A DNA stretch of 64,000 bases from Bacteroidota bacterium (GTDB lineage Bacteria; Bacteroidota; Bacteroidia; B-17B0; Aurantibacillaceae), in NCBI GenBank assembly GCA_021323535.1, contig JAJONO010000022.1, positions 1 to 64,000 of the forward strand, written 5' to 3'. The first letter of the stretch is position 1. Every line of letters begins with the position of its first letter. This document shows, piece by piece, positions 53,204 through 62,996 of this stretch. The position numbers were made by a program, and so were the translations under genes. The notes beneath the pieces are model-generated. The model was not told the origin of the DNA. It saw only the letters and a list, made by a program, of their open reading frames with translations, and made no database searches.

Positions 53204-54346
53204 ATGCACTTTGAGTTATCTGAAGAACACTTAATGATCCAGAAAGCGGCGCGTGAATTCGCACAGAACGAATTAAAACCCGGCGTTATTGAGCGCGATG
53301 AGCACCAGAAATTCCCAACCGAACAGGTGAAAAAAATGGGAGAGCTTGGCTTTCTAGGTATGATGGTGGATCCTAAGTACGGTGGAGGCGGAATGGACGC
53401 TATTTCGTATGTTCTCGCTATGGAAGAGATCAGTAAAGTAGATGCCAGCTGCAGCGTTGTAATGAGTGTGAATAACTCACTCGTTTGCTGGGGACTTGAA
53501 CAATTCGGAAGCGAAGAGCAGAAACAAAAATATTTAGTGCCTCTTGCAAAAGGGGAGAAGATTGGCGCATTCTGCTTAAGCGAACCTGAAGCAGGTTCAG
53601 ACGCTACTTCACAAAGAACAACTGCTATTGACATGGGCGATCATTACCTCGTTAATGGAACAAAAAACTGGATCACGAACGGTAACAGCGCTTCTACTTA
53701 CCTTGTAATGGCTCAGACAAATGTTGAGGCCGGTCACCGTGGTATCAATTGTCTTATTTTAGAAAAAGGAATGGAAGGTTTCGTAGTGGGACCAAAAGAA
53801 AATAAAATGGGCATTCGTGCCAGCGACACTCACTCATTAATGTTTACCAATGTAAAAGTTCCTAAAGCGAACCGTATCGGTGAAGATGGATTCGGATTTA
53901 AATTCGCTATGAAAACATTAAGCGGCGGACGTATTGGTATTGCTTCTCAGGCTTTGGGAATTGCAAGCGGCGCTTACGAACTCGCGTTACAGTATTCAAA
54001 AGAACGTAAAGCATTCGGAAAAGAGATCAGCAAACACCAGGCTATCCAATTCAAGTTAGCTGATATGGCTACAAAAATTGAAGCAGCTCGTTTATTGATC
54101 TATCGCGCGGCGTGGTTAAAAGATAATCACTTACCTATGGACAAAGAAAGCGCCATGGCAAAAGTATTCGCGAGCGAAACTGCAATGTGGGTTTCTACTG
54201 AAGCGGTACAGGTTCACGGAGGTTACGGTTACGTAAAAGAATACCATGTAGAGCGTTTAATGCGCGATGCAAAAATCACGCAGATCTACGAAGGAACTTC
54301 AGAAGTACAACGTATTGTTATTTCAAGACAGGTACTTGCATCCTAA
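53204..54346 (+). CDS. Acyl-CoA dehydrogenase
   Basis: 380 residues, typical length. FAD-dependent alpha,beta-dehydrogenation of acyl-CoA in beta-oxidation or amino-acid breakdown. Landmarks: IGAFCLSEPEAGSDATSQRT, NWITNGNSASTYLVMAQTN, AFGKEISKHQAIQFKLADMA, and IYEGTSEVQRIVISRQVL, whose glutamate is at the catalytic position of short/medium-chain members. Chain-length specificity cannot be assigned. Confidence 0.92.
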   Translation: MHFELSEEHLMIQKAAREFAQNELKPGVIERDEHQKFPTEQVKKMGELGFLGMMVDPKYGGGGMDAISYVLAMEEISKVDASCSVVMSVNNSLVCWGLEQFGSEEQKQKYLVPLAKGEKIGAFCLSEPEAGSDATSQRTTAIDMGDHYLVNGTKNWITNGNSASTYLVMAQTNVEAGHRGINCLILEKGMEGFVVGPKENKMGIRASDTHSLMFTNVKVPKANRIGEDGFGFKFAMKTLSGGRIGIASQALGIASGAYELALQYSKERKAFGKEISKHQAIQFKLADMATKIEAARLLIYRAAWLKDNHLPMDKESAMAKVFASETAMWVSTEAVQVHGGYGYVKEYHVERLMRDAKITQIYEGTSEVQRIVISRQVLAS

Positions 54347-54365
54347 CTCTCGTTCACACTGTCAC

Positions 54366-54386
54366 CCTGAGCGTAGTCGAAGGGCC
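54366..54386. repeat. CCTGAGCG-AGTCGAAGG repeat, single copy
   Basis: CCTGAGCGTAGTCGAAGGGC shares its core with the repeat pair at 4558-4667. It stands alone between the acyl-CoA dehydrogenase stop and its terminator. Confidence 0.6.
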
Positions 54387-54411
54387 AGAACAGAACACAG
54401 CATAAAATATG

Positions 54412-54438
54412 AAAATCCGCTTACAAGGCGGATTTTTT
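54412..54438 (+). terminator. Rho-independent terminator
   Basis: AAAATCCGC, 7-base loop, GCGGATTTTTT. Ends transcription of the acyl-CoA dehydrogenase gene; the next gene has its own -7 box right after. Confidence 0.85.
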
Positions 54439-54445
54439 ATTTCGT

Positions 54446-54453
54446 TATATTTG
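54446..54453 (+). promoter_or_regulatory. -7 promoter box (TATATTTG)
   Basis: TATATTTG matches TAnnTTTG, embedded in the palindrome CGTTATATTTGATATAACG. ATG of the next gene is at 54473. Confidence 0.6.
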
Positions 54454-54472
54454 ATATAACGTTTACCTCACC

Positions 54473-55159
54473 ATGAAACAGTTCGTATATATACTTATCT
54501 TTTTTTCATTCCTCCTTTTTTTTCAATGCAACAATAGTAAGATTGAGGAAATGCAGCCAGAGCCGGTAAAAACTGAAAAGGTTGATATTAATAACATGCT
54601 ATACATTCTTCCAACGTTGGAAAACGCGTTGCCTGAATTTGAGAATAAAGTGGATACTAATAATCTTTATTTTCATGAAGATGATTGGAGGCAAGTGGAG
54701 TTTCTTCCAAAGGATCAGAAAAACATGATTGAGGCGGAATTTGAAAAGATAAAAGACATTTACGAGAATCATACGGAAAAGAGAGATTCTGCTTTTCTTG
54801 GATTTAAAAAGTTAAGTGTGCGCGAATTGATAACAAGCCCGGTTTTAATTGATAAAACGGCCTTGAAGATTCTTTCAGGAAATAATCGTTTTAACGGTGT
54901 TGCGCTTTCCAATAATCAGGGCCAGGTTAAAAATGGATTTTCTTTTGCTTCCGAAGGAATTGATTATTACGGACAATTTGATGGGAATGATAAAGTAAAA
55001 TGGTTTTGTATTTATAATGTGGACGAGGATATAAAAAGAACAACTACAAAAAAACTGGCCGCGTTTTTAAAGAAAGAAAAACTTTACCTTATAGATTGGG
55101 TCCAAATGAGAGTGTTTGACGAAACAAATGTGGAAAAAGCCTTTCAGGGTGAAGAATAA
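54473..55159 (+). CDS. Lipoprotein of unknown function
   Basis: 228 residues. Signal MKQFVYILIFFSFLLFFQCN with a lipobox-like LFFQC. The mature protein is acidic in its first half (EEMQPEPVKTEKVDINNMLY) and contains a mixed alpha/beta C-terminal half (GVALSNNQGQVKNGFSFASE, YYGQFDGNDKVKWFCIYNVD). No known domain recognised. First of six small genes of uncertain function on the plus strand. Confidence 0.55.
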   Translation: MKQFVYILIFFSFLLFFQCNNSKIEEMQPEPVKTEKVDINNMLYILPTLENALPEFENKVDTNNLYFHEDDWRQVEFLPKDQKNMIEAEFEKIKDIYENHTEKRDSAFLGFKKLSVRELITSPVLIDKTALKILSGNNRFNGVALSNNQGQVKNGFSFASEGIDYYGQFDGNDKVKWFCIYNVDEDIKRTTTKKLAAFLKKEKLYLIDWVQMRVFDETNVEKAFQGEE

Positions 55160-55167
55160 AACAAGCG

Positions 55168-56451
55168 ATGAAATTCTTAGCTGATTTATTACCCGATAAT
55201 GGAGATAAAAAGAAATTTCCTCCTGAAACCGAAGATGGTTCTGTTGAAATAGTTGGTAATAAAATTATTTCAACGGGAAAACATGGAATCTATAATTGTG
55301 AAGTAAATATCGACGGGCTACAGTATGCTTACATAACAATCAATACCAATAAGCAAGCGTTTCTTTTTTTATTTGATCATCACCAGAATTCACTTTCTGT
55401 AAATTATAGAGGTTTTGGAAAAGTATATGAAACCCTTTCTCAGAAATTCAATTTTGATAACACAATCTTCTTTGATAATGTAAATAAAAGCCATCCGCTT
55501 AAAAAGAAGATCTGGCAAAGAAAGCACAGGAAAAGTTATGAGATACTGGAAGAAAGTAATCTTGAATACGCTGAGGGTTTTGAAATTCAATCCCCGGAAA
55601 AAGAATTTGTTTCCTGGGAAACAACTTACGATGAATTTGAAAAAAATGAGAATGTATTTTTCCGGACTTCAGTTTATGGTCAGAAAATGCTGTGCTTTAA
55701 ATATCCTGTAAAGATTGGAAATATTTTATTGAGAAACTTTGAGGCTTATTTCGATAATCCGAGAAAAGATGTTCCTGTGCTTCACTTTCATGTGGAGTGC
55801 TACGATGAGGCGAGTACAGACAGAAGTTATAAAGATTTAAAAAAGATCCTGGTTGCAGATATCGGAATTTCAAAGGACAGATACAATAACTACGAAAGAG
55901 AGGATCAGAAGAATCTGAATTTTAATATGGATGGAATGAATTTGTCAATTTGTTACACATATGATAGCGCATGGCAATTTGACGGAGGCTATACATCGTT
56001 TACTATACATAATAATCGCGAATATTCTTCTTTACTAATGGATGAATATGAAAATGAAATAGTAGTAAGTGACTTTATGCTGCTTGAAGGAAATGTTTCC
56101 ATGTCGGGAGATTATAAAAGAAATAAAAAAGTAAAACGGAGGCCACCCTTTCTTAGCGGGCAATTTAAAGATAAGGCAATGATCTGGAGTGATGATAAAA
56201 ACAATAAGATCGGATTTGCAGATAAAAACTATTCGCAGGTATTTGATAAGAATGAAATAAAATCATTTTCTGTTCAGAATATTTTGCCGGCGAAAGGCGG
56301 CGGAGGAGCCTATCTTGAAATTGTAATGGAAGGAAAAAATAATTATGTCATTTTTAATGAAAACTGCCACTTCTTCGATAAATATGTAAATACGATAAGA
56401 TCAATAACGGAAAAGGACCTTACGTTCGCTCCTGAATACCACGATTGCTAG
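55168..56451 (+). CDS. Unknown protein with a possible C-terminal PH-like domain
   Basis: 427 residues, no signal peptide. The middle part is mixed with aromatic and charged stretches (YRGFGKVYETLSQKFNFDNT). The C-terminal 110 residues (FKDKAMIWSDDKNNKIGFAD, EIKSFSVQNILPAKGGGGAY, LEIVMEGKNNYVIFNENCHF, FFDKYVNTIRSI) look like a bacterial PH-like beta sandwich with a final helix. Function unknown. Close spacing to its neighbours suggests cotranscription. Confidence 0.5.
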   Translation: MKFLADLLPDNGDKKKFPPETEDGSVEIVGNKIISTGKHGIYNCEVNIDGLQYAYITINTNKQAFLFLFDHHQNSLSVNYRGFGKVYETLSQKFNFDNTIFFDNVNKSHPLKKKIWQRKHRKSYEILEESNLEYAEGFEIQSPEKEFVSWETTYDEFEKNENVFFRTSVYGQKMLCFKYPVKIGNILLRNFEAYFDNPRKDVPVLHFHVECYDEASTDRSYKDLKKILVADIGISKDRYNNYEREDQKNLNFNMDGMNLSICYTYDSAWQFDGGYTSFTIHNNREYSSLLMDEYENEIVVSDFMLLEGNVSMSGDYKRNKKVKRRPPFLSGQFKDKAMIWSDDKNNKIGFADKNYSQVFDKNEIKSFSVQNILPAKGGGGAYLEIVMEGKNNYVIFNENCHFFDKYVNTIRSITEKDLTFAPEYHDC

Positions 56452-56453
56452 AA

Positions 56454-57053
56454 ATGAAAATCAAAGTCACGATATTCTTTATTATTTTTACTTCTTTTGT
56501 TTTTTCGCAAACAAAAACGGTGACAATAAGTGGCTTTTCTCTTACCGTGAAAGAAGTCTTCCTGCCAAATGACAGTGGCGATCCAATAAAAAAACTACAG
56601 TTCTTAAAAGACAAAACGAAACTTCATACACATACAATTTCCGAAAGTATGGGCGATTGTAATAGTATATCCATTGAACTTGGAGATTATGAAATTTCTG
56701 ATTCAACAATTACATTTTATTCCTATTGGGCGCATGCAGGCGATGCCCCTGCTTCTCCTTACGGGATAAGAAAACAAGTTTATATATTGACTCCTGAAGG
56801 AAAATTAAAGCAGGTGAAATCAGGAATCTATATTGAAGAAGCTGTGAATAAAATTCCTCATGAGCTTGAAAAAGCAGAACTGAAACAATATGTAAAAGAC
56901 GTTGAAAAGAAATACAATGCGAAATTTGTTTACGGTAAAGACAAAGAGAATTTATTTAAAGAGGTAAAAGAAAAACTGAAGGAACCAATTCAGAAAGAAA
57001 CAAAACACTGGAAGTCGGTTTACAAAGATAAATTGGGAGGATATAAAATTTAG
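56454..57053 (+). CDS. Small secreted protein of unknown function
   Basis: 199 residues from the ATG at 56454 (MKIKVTIFFIIFTSFVFSQ, signal peptide); a TTG at 56445 in the same frame lies over the previous stop and is less likely. Mature part is beta-rich then helical (ELEKAELKQYVKDVEKKYNA). No family recognised. Confidence 0.55.
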   Translation: MKIKVTIFFIIFTSFVFSQTKTVTISGFSLTVKEVFLPNDSGDPIKKLQFLKDKTKLHTHTISESMGDCNSISIELGDYEISDSTITFYSYWAHAGDAPASPYGIRKQVYILTPEGKLKQVKSGIYIEEAVNKIPHELEKAELKQYVKDVEKKYNAKFVYGKDKENLFKEVKEKLKEPIQKETKHWKSVYKDKLGGYKI

Positions 57054-57057
57054 CAAG

Positions 57058-57618
57058 ATGCATTATCATATCGTAGATAATTTTCTTTCCGCTGAAAAAT
57101 GCAAGGAGCTAATTGAGCTTTCTGAAAAGATGGGTTATGAAGAAGCCGATATTTCATATACCTCCGGAGCGCAGATGAATAAACAGTACAGAGATAATCA
57201 GCGCTGTTTGTATACCGATGAAAATCTACGGAAAGAACTTGAAAAACTGATCATGCCTTATGTGCCCTTAAGTCTGCAGATAAAAAAAGGTGGCGATGAG
57301 CAATCTGCTTTGTTTCTGAAACTCTCTGGTAAATTCAGATTTTATAAATATTTATCCGGACAAAAATTCAAAAAGCACCGCGATGGCACATTAGAAGAAG
57401 AAGGAGGCGTATCAAGAATTACAGTTTTAATTTACCTGAACACAGCTGAAAAAGGTGGTGAAACTGTTTTGTGCGACCGCTCACTGGAAGGCGATGTGGT
57501 GGTTCCTGCAGAGACAGGGAAAATGTTATGGTTCGATCATAAGTTGTTACATTCGGGAGAAGAGTTACTGTCTGGAGTAAAGTATATTTTAAGAACAGAT
57601 TTTATTTATAATTTGTAA
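57058..57618 (+). CDS. 2-oxoglutarate/Fe(II)-dependent oxygenase (prolyl 4-hydroxylase-like)
   Basis: 186 residues. The HxD...H iron triad appears as KKHRDGTLEEEGGVSRITVL near residue 103 and FDHKLLHSGEELLSGVKYIL near residue 163, with the 2OG-binding arginine in YILRTDF. Prolyl hydroxylase-type fold; substrate unknown. Starts 4 bases after the preceding stop. Confidence 0.82.
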   Translation: MHYHIVDNFLSAEKCKELIELSEKMGYEEADISYTSGAQMNKQYRDNQRCLYTDENLRKELEKLIMPYVPLSLQIKKGGDEQSALFLKLSGKFRFYKYLSGQKFKKHRDGTLEEEGGVSRITVLIYLNTAEKGGETVLCDRSLEGDVVVPAETGKMLWFDHKLLHSGEELLSGVKYILRTDFIYNL

Positions 57619-57621
57619 TCC

Positions 57622-58449
57622 GTGTTCGGACAAATCATAGAATATTATAAAAAGCATCCTCACTTTTCAGCCGAAGTTGAAAATAATATTGTCGCTATTG
57701 CCAGGTATTACGTTTCCATCAGTGAACAAACGCGTTCCGTTCTTTCACGAATTAAAGATAAGTACCAATATTCCAAACGTAATAATTTTGTTCTTGATCT
57801 GCATTTAGATACGCACCTTGAATTCTGGAGAGGAAGCGGGGATTTTAATATCGCGGTTTTTCTTGCCGACAATACAGGGACTTACGACAGGGACCCAGAG
57901 TTTGGGTGCTTTATTGAGGAGACAACTTATTCGGGACATGTTGAAATTGAGAATTATGATGAGCTGACATTATATTATATGATTTATGAAAATTTGTTTC
58001 ATGCATGGCTCGCTTTTCTGTGGCAAGAAGTTGGCGGTAATGAAACGGGAATGGTTGTGAAAATTCTTGAAAGCAACAGCGCCGCTTGTTTCTGTTTGAA
58101 TGACTTCGCCTGGGATGATTTGTCAGATTATCTTTATTTCAGAGATACAGTAAGTGAAACTCCAAAGTATTTCAACAGAGATTTAAGTTTCGAAGAGATT
58201 TATTCAAGAGCGGATCTCAGATATAGTTATTCCAAAATACCTGTGCGCGAAAGAATATATTCAGGACACAATCTGAAGATTAAAGTTTCTCTTTTACCAA
58301 CGCAGATAAAAATCGAAAACCTATCGTTTAATAAGATCCTTTCAATTGAAGTACTAAATGGATCTGATAAGCAGAATCAGCAGAAGTATATTAAAAAAAT
58401 GAATACCTACTTAAAGGGCGAGTGGAACGATGTAACTTTTTCCATTTAA
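57622..58449 (+). CDS. Unknown protein, GTG start
   Basis: 275 residues starting GTG, 3 bases after the oxygenase stop, so the two are coupled. It is rich in aromatic and acidic residues (NFVLDLHLDTHLEFWRGSGD, YMIYENLFHAWLAFLWQEVG). I do not recognise a family. Confidence 0.5.
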   Translation: MFGQIIEYYKKHPHFSAEVENNIVAIARYYVSISEQTRSVLSRIKDKYQYSKRNNFVLDLHLDTHLEFWRGSGDFNIAVFLADNTGTYDRDPEFGCFIEETTYSGHVEIENYDELTLYYMIYENLFHAWLAFLWQEVGGNETGMVVKILESNSAACFCLNDFAWDDLSDYLYFRDTVSETPKYFNRDLSFEEIYSRADLRYSYSKIPVRERIYSGHNLKIKVSLLPTQIKIENLSFNKILSIEVLNGSDKQNQQKYIKKMNTYLKGEWNDVTFSI

Positions 58450-58461
58450 AAAATTATAAGA

Positions 58462-59178
58462 ATGAAAATCCCAACTATACACGGCATCATTGAAAGAAGA
58501 ATCCTCGTTAACTTTACTGCTGATCCGGAACACGTAAAAAAAATAATCCCTTCACCATTCCGGCCAAAAGTCTACAATGGAAAAGCCATAGTTGGAATTT
58601 GCCTGATCAGGTTAAAAAATATAAAGCCAAAAGGTTTGCCTGATATTGCTGGTGTATCTTCGGAAAACGGCGCCCACCGCATTGCCGTGGAGTGGGATGA
58701 ACACGGTGAAACCAAAGAAGGTGTTTTTATCCCACGTAGAGATACATCACTTATTTTGAACGCGATTGTTGGCGGAAGGATTTTTCCAGGAGAACACCAT
58801 CTCGCAAAGTTTAACGTAAAAGAAGAAAACGGTTCCTATCATGTTGAATTCACGAGCTCGGATAATACATATATCTGTATCGATGCCAAAGAAACAACTG
58901 AATTTAATTCCAATTCTATTTTTAAAACACTCGATTGCGTTTCTTGTTTTTTTGAGAACGGCTCTGTTGGTTACTCTCCAAATAAAAATAAATTCGAAGG
59001 ACTAAGACTTCAAACGTATAAATGGGAAGTAAAGCCTTTACACGTTACGAATGTGAAATCCAGTTTCTTCGAAAATGAAAGTATATTTCCAAAAGGTTCT
59101 GTTAAATTCGATAACGCATTGCTCATGACAAACATTGAACATGAGTGGCACAGTGTGGAGAATAATTTTGTGAAATGA
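58462..59178 (+). CDS. DUF2071 family protein
   Basis: 238 residues. DUF2071-like wording: ERRILVNFTADPEHVKKIIP near the start (R-x-L-x-N-F), GKAIVGICLIRLKNIKPKGL, then RDTSLILNAIVGGRIFPGEH and the KWEVKPLHVTNVKSSFFEN C-terminal block. Function of the family is unknown; some members resemble acetoacetate decarboxylase folds. Last gene of the poorly known run. Confidence 0.78.
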   Translation: MKIPTIHGIIERRILVNFTADPEHVKKIIPSPFRPKVYNGKAIVGICLIRLKNIKPKGLPDIAGVSSENGAHRIAVEWDEHGETKEGVFIPRRDTSLILNAIVGGRIFPGEHHLAKFNVKEENGSYHVEFTSSDNTYICIDAKETTEFNSNSIFKTLDCVSCFFENGSVGYSPNKNKFEGLRLQTYKWEVKPLHVTNVKSSFFENESIFPKGSVKFDNALLMTNIEHEWHSVENNFVK

Positions 59179-59224
59179 GCGTGTAAAATGCCCCGATATT
59201 TACACTATACTTAACAAACTACCC

Positions 59225-62200
59225 ATGAAAAAGATTCTGTTAGCCTGCTTATTAGCAGGCGTATTTTCACTTAATAGCCAGACACACAATTGCGGCGAAG
59301 ACAATATTGTCAATATCCAAAAAGCAAACCTGCACAACTACGACTTAATCTTCAGAAATATATTCAGAATCACTTTAAAGGAAATACTGCGGGTAAATCC
59401 ATGTCGGCATCAACGCCAACATCTTATATTATTCCTGTAGTGTTTCATGTTGTTCATTCAAACGGGCACGTATATGGAGTAGGTTCCAATATTTCTTACG
59501 CGCAGATCCAGTCGCAGTTGAATGCTTTAAATGCGGCCTTCGCGAAAAATTATCCGTCTTATAATGGTCAAACACATCCATCGTATGCCCAGAACACAAC
59601 TATTCAGTTCTGTCTCGCAAAAGTGGCGCAACCTTCTTCGGTGTCCTTTTATAATGGTCCGGGCGGAACAGAATTTGGTGTCATGCGTTATCCTGATAAT
59701 ACTTTAACAAGTCATCAGATGAGCAACGCAGGGGCTTCAGCTTTATTAGGATTAACGCACCCATCAGCGGCACACTTTCCATTCGCTAATTATTTAAATA
59801 TATGGGTAGTGTCAACTATTGCAAGTGGCGGTGCGGGAACAATAATGGGATATGCTCCCAAGCCAATTATGAATTCTTATCCGCTGGATGGTGTTGTTAT
59901 GCGTTCAGATATCATTGGCGATAACACAACCGGGAACGCGTTTAATCTTGGCTATGGTTTAACACAAGGAAAAGTTCTGGTTCATGAAGTTGGCCACTAT
60001 TTAAATCTTTATCATATTTTCCAGAATGGATGCGCGGGAGCTAATGCTGCCGGATCAGCAACAGACGCCTGTGATCTTAATGGCGATTTTATCTGCGACA
60101 TTGAACCAGTAACGACGCAAAACTATAATTGTAGTCAGCCTATCCCGAATACCTGTTCGGCAAATTATGCAACAGGAACAACCAATATGGACATGATAGA
60201 AAGTTATATGAGTTATGCAGACGATAATTGCATGAGCACATTTACTTCGGATCAGACCATAAGAATGAAAGCAACATTGAATACGTTAAGGAGTAATCTG
60301 TGGGCAACAACAAATCTGGCCGCAACAGGGATCATTGGTACGGGAGGTTGTCTGAGTCCGTTCTTAATGAGCAACATTTTAGTCAGTACAAATAATATCT
60401 GTTCTGGTACAGCAATAACATTGTGGAATCCTCAATTGGGAAATACGGCAACTTCTTACACATGGAGTTTAGCTGGAGGAACACCTTCTTCTTCAAATGC
60501 AAATAGTGTGAGTGTAACTTATACAGCACCTGGATTATACTGGGCCAAATTAAAAGTATCCGATGGAACAATAGTACTTAAGGATAGTGTTCTTATGAAA
60601 GTGGCAAACTGCGCGCTGGACTCAACACGAATGAACCGTGCCAACTGGTATTTCAGCGATTACTCCGGAATTAATTTTAATACAATTCCTGCAACCGCAA
60701 TCACTAATCCGAATATGTATAAGGGATATGAAGGTACTGTGAGTATGAGCGACAATAAAGGAAACCTTCTGTTCTATACAAATTGTATCAATTTCTGGAA
60801 CAAGAATCATCAGCAGGTAAACACAACCACTCCTTTTCTTAATTTGCTTCCCGGAAATAACGGATCGTCCACGCCAGGTGTAATCGCGATTCCATGGCCC
60901 ATGGATACATCAAAATTTATTTTAATTTCGTCACCGCATACAGGGAATATTTACGATTCTATTTATTATGCAGTGTATAATGTAACCACAAACACATTAG
61001 GACCTAAAAAAGGATTTATCCATCCAACACTTCCAACTTCTTTTTCGGAACCACTTACGGTTGTTCCTCATTGTAACGGTCGTGATTATTGGGTGATCTG
61101 CAGACCGTATTACAACATTGCAAATTCAAACAGAGCGTATTCTATTTTAATAACGCCTGCAGGTCCGGGTCAGATTGACAAGGTAGTTGTTTCGCAGGGT
61201 ATCACTCCTGGTACAAGTGGTCAGTTTAAAACAAACCGTAAAGGCGACAGAATGATCCAGGCCGACTATACTTCCGGAACGCTGGCTAAATTATATAAGT
61301 TCAGCAAAACAACAGGTGTTATGAGTAATGAAGTAACCGTGAACGGAGGCTCAGGAGTTAGTAACGGCGCTGTATTTAGTCCGAATGATTCTTTCGCTGT
61401 TGTTTTAAGAACGGCAATAGATCCCGTACAGATATTTCATTTGAATGTATTTACGTTGGCTACACAAACTCTCACTGTGCCTACAGGAAACATTTCGCAC
61501 ATGATGGAGCTTGGACCTGATAACAACATTTACATGACCAACTCAGATTATAACGGAGTATCAATGGCTAAAATTATAAATTCGGGAAGTTGGAATAATA
61601 TCGCGTATGTTCCTAACGGTATTACATTCACCTGGCCGGCAAAACCATTTCATGGAGTTTGTAATTTTATGGATGCAGATAAAGGACCAGAGATTGCTAA
61701 TGATTATTTATTATCAGCAGTAAACTGTAACACATACAAATTTACGGTAGACAGTTGCTGGCAGGTGTATACTGCTAACTGGAGCTTTGGCGATGGTACA
61801 ACCGGAACAGGATTAACTGTTAATCATACGTATACAGCAGGAGGTGCATATTCGGCAACGCTTGTTCTAAGTGTAGGAAATTATTCATTGTCACCTGTAA
61901 TAAAAAACTTCACTATTCTTTCTAATACAACAACTATTGTTGGCCCTTCGGTAATGTGTATCGGTAGCACATTCTTAAACAACTATGGAGTAACAACACT
62001 TTCCGGCGCATCTTATAGCTGGACGGCAACTAACGCGACTATCAGCGGAATGAATACGACTCCGAATATTAATCTTGGTTCATCAACCGCAGGAACAGCG
62101 ACTCTTTCTGTGCAGATCGTAAACGGAGGATGTACAACCAACGCGGTAAAAACAATTACGGTTGATCCCTTACCGAATGTAACTCTTGTTCCTCCTACAA

Positions 62201-62658
62201 AAGCAATTTGTTTTGGAGACAGTCTCACTTTAGTGGCAAATCCTCCAGGCGGTACGCTTAGTGGAAACGGTGTTATTGGAAATATGTTCTGGTCATCTAT
62301 TTCAGGAACCGGAGTATTTCCTGTAAATTATTTTTATACGAACACCAACGGATGTTCTAATTCGGCGGCAATAAGTGTTACAGTTACGCAATGTACGGGA
62401 ATAGAAGAACTGAATGCAAAAGCGGTGAGTGCTATTGTAGCGCCTAATCCTACAAAAGATATATTCAATATCAGTTCCGACAGAAGTATTCGTAGTGTTA
62501 GTGTAGTGAATGTTTTAGGACAGAATATCTTAATGGAAGAATGTAACAATTGCAGCAATGTGATTATTAATCTTGCAGGTTACGAGGATGGAATTTACTT
62601 CGTGAAAATTATTACAGATGCAGGTATGGTTACGAAGAAAGTGATCAAAAAAGAATAA
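59225..62658 (+). CDS. Secreted pappalysin-type (M43) metalloprotease with PKD and T9SS sorting domains, frameshifted
   Basis: About 1140 residues over two frames. The signal peptide MKKILLACLLAGVFSLNSQT starts at 59225, but the protease body is in another frame: the shift falls in or near the AAAAA run at 59319-59323, where one missing A would join them into ...NIQKSKPAQLRLNLQKYIQN. The body has the zinc site HEVGHYLNLYH, the Met-turn region ESYMSYADDNCMST, a PKD-like domain near WSFGDGTTGTGLTVNHTYTA and a C-terminal T9SS type A sorting domain (VAPNPTKDIFNI ... GYEDGIYFVKII). It is probably exported to the cell surface by T9SS. Whether the shift is real, programmed or a sequencing error is open. 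Confidence 0.85.
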
Positions 62659-62660
62659 TC

Positions 62661-62717
62661 ATCCTGCTGCGCCGTCGGCAAGCCTTTGGCGGCCGATGGA
62701 GCCAACGCGAAGGAACT
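62661..62717. repeat. GC-rich REP-like segment downstream of the protease gene
   Basis: TGCTGCGCCGTCGGCAAGCC followed by TTTGGCGGCCGATGG is far more GC-rich than its surroundings and can form a stem around GGC and GCC blocks. It resembles dispersed palindromic repeats, but I see no second copy in this window. Confidence 0.3.
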
Positions 62718-62737
62718 TCACAAAATGTAATTAATTG

Positions 62738-62772
62738 AAAAAAAATCAGTCTGTTTAAGATTGATTTTTTTT
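62738..62772 (+). terminator. Rho-independent terminator after the M43 protease gene
   Basis: AATCAGTCT (62744-62752) pairs with AGATTGATT (62758-62766) with one G-T pair and a GTTTA loop, flanked by an A run and a long T run. Confidence 0.8.
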
Positions 62773-62854
62773 ATTTCACTCTTTCAGAAAAACGATTCAC
62801 TCACTTTTTTTTATTTTTCACTCGTTTGCATAAAACTATTTGTGGAAATATATT

Positions 62855-62862
62855 TATATTTG
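62855..62862 (+). promoter_or_regulatory. -7 promoter box (TATATTTG) ahead of the leader ORF and tRNA array
   Basis: TATATTTG is an exact TAnnTTTG match. Transcription would start near 62868, just before the leader ORF. TTTG elements at 62825 and 62839 are present but at non-ideal spacing (26 and 12 bases). Confidence 0.6.
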
Positions 62863-62876
62863 CATCATAATATTAA

Positions 62877-62996
62877 ATGAATAAAAAATTAAATATGCAA
62901 AGTAAGTGTAACATAGCGGGGATCGCAGGCGTGGAGCGCAATACAGGCAGTATCAGAGACTGGCTGATGAGGCTTTCTGTTTTTAATATTAGTTGA
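62877..62996 (+). CDS. 39-codon leader ORF
   Basis: ATG at 62877 and TGA at 62994-62996 encode MNKKLNMQSKCNIAGIAGVE followed by RNTGSIRDWLMRLSVFNIS. It starts about 9 bases from the predicted transcript start. Its last third covers the sequence GAGGCTTTCT (62969-62978), the left arm of a possible antiterminator, so it fits a leader-peptide attenuator. The peptide is not rich in a single amino acid; it has one Trp, three Arg, three Leu... and five Asn. Whether it is translated is inference. Confidence 0.45.
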   Translation: MNKKLNMQSKCNIAGIAGVERNTGSIRDWLMRLSVFNIS

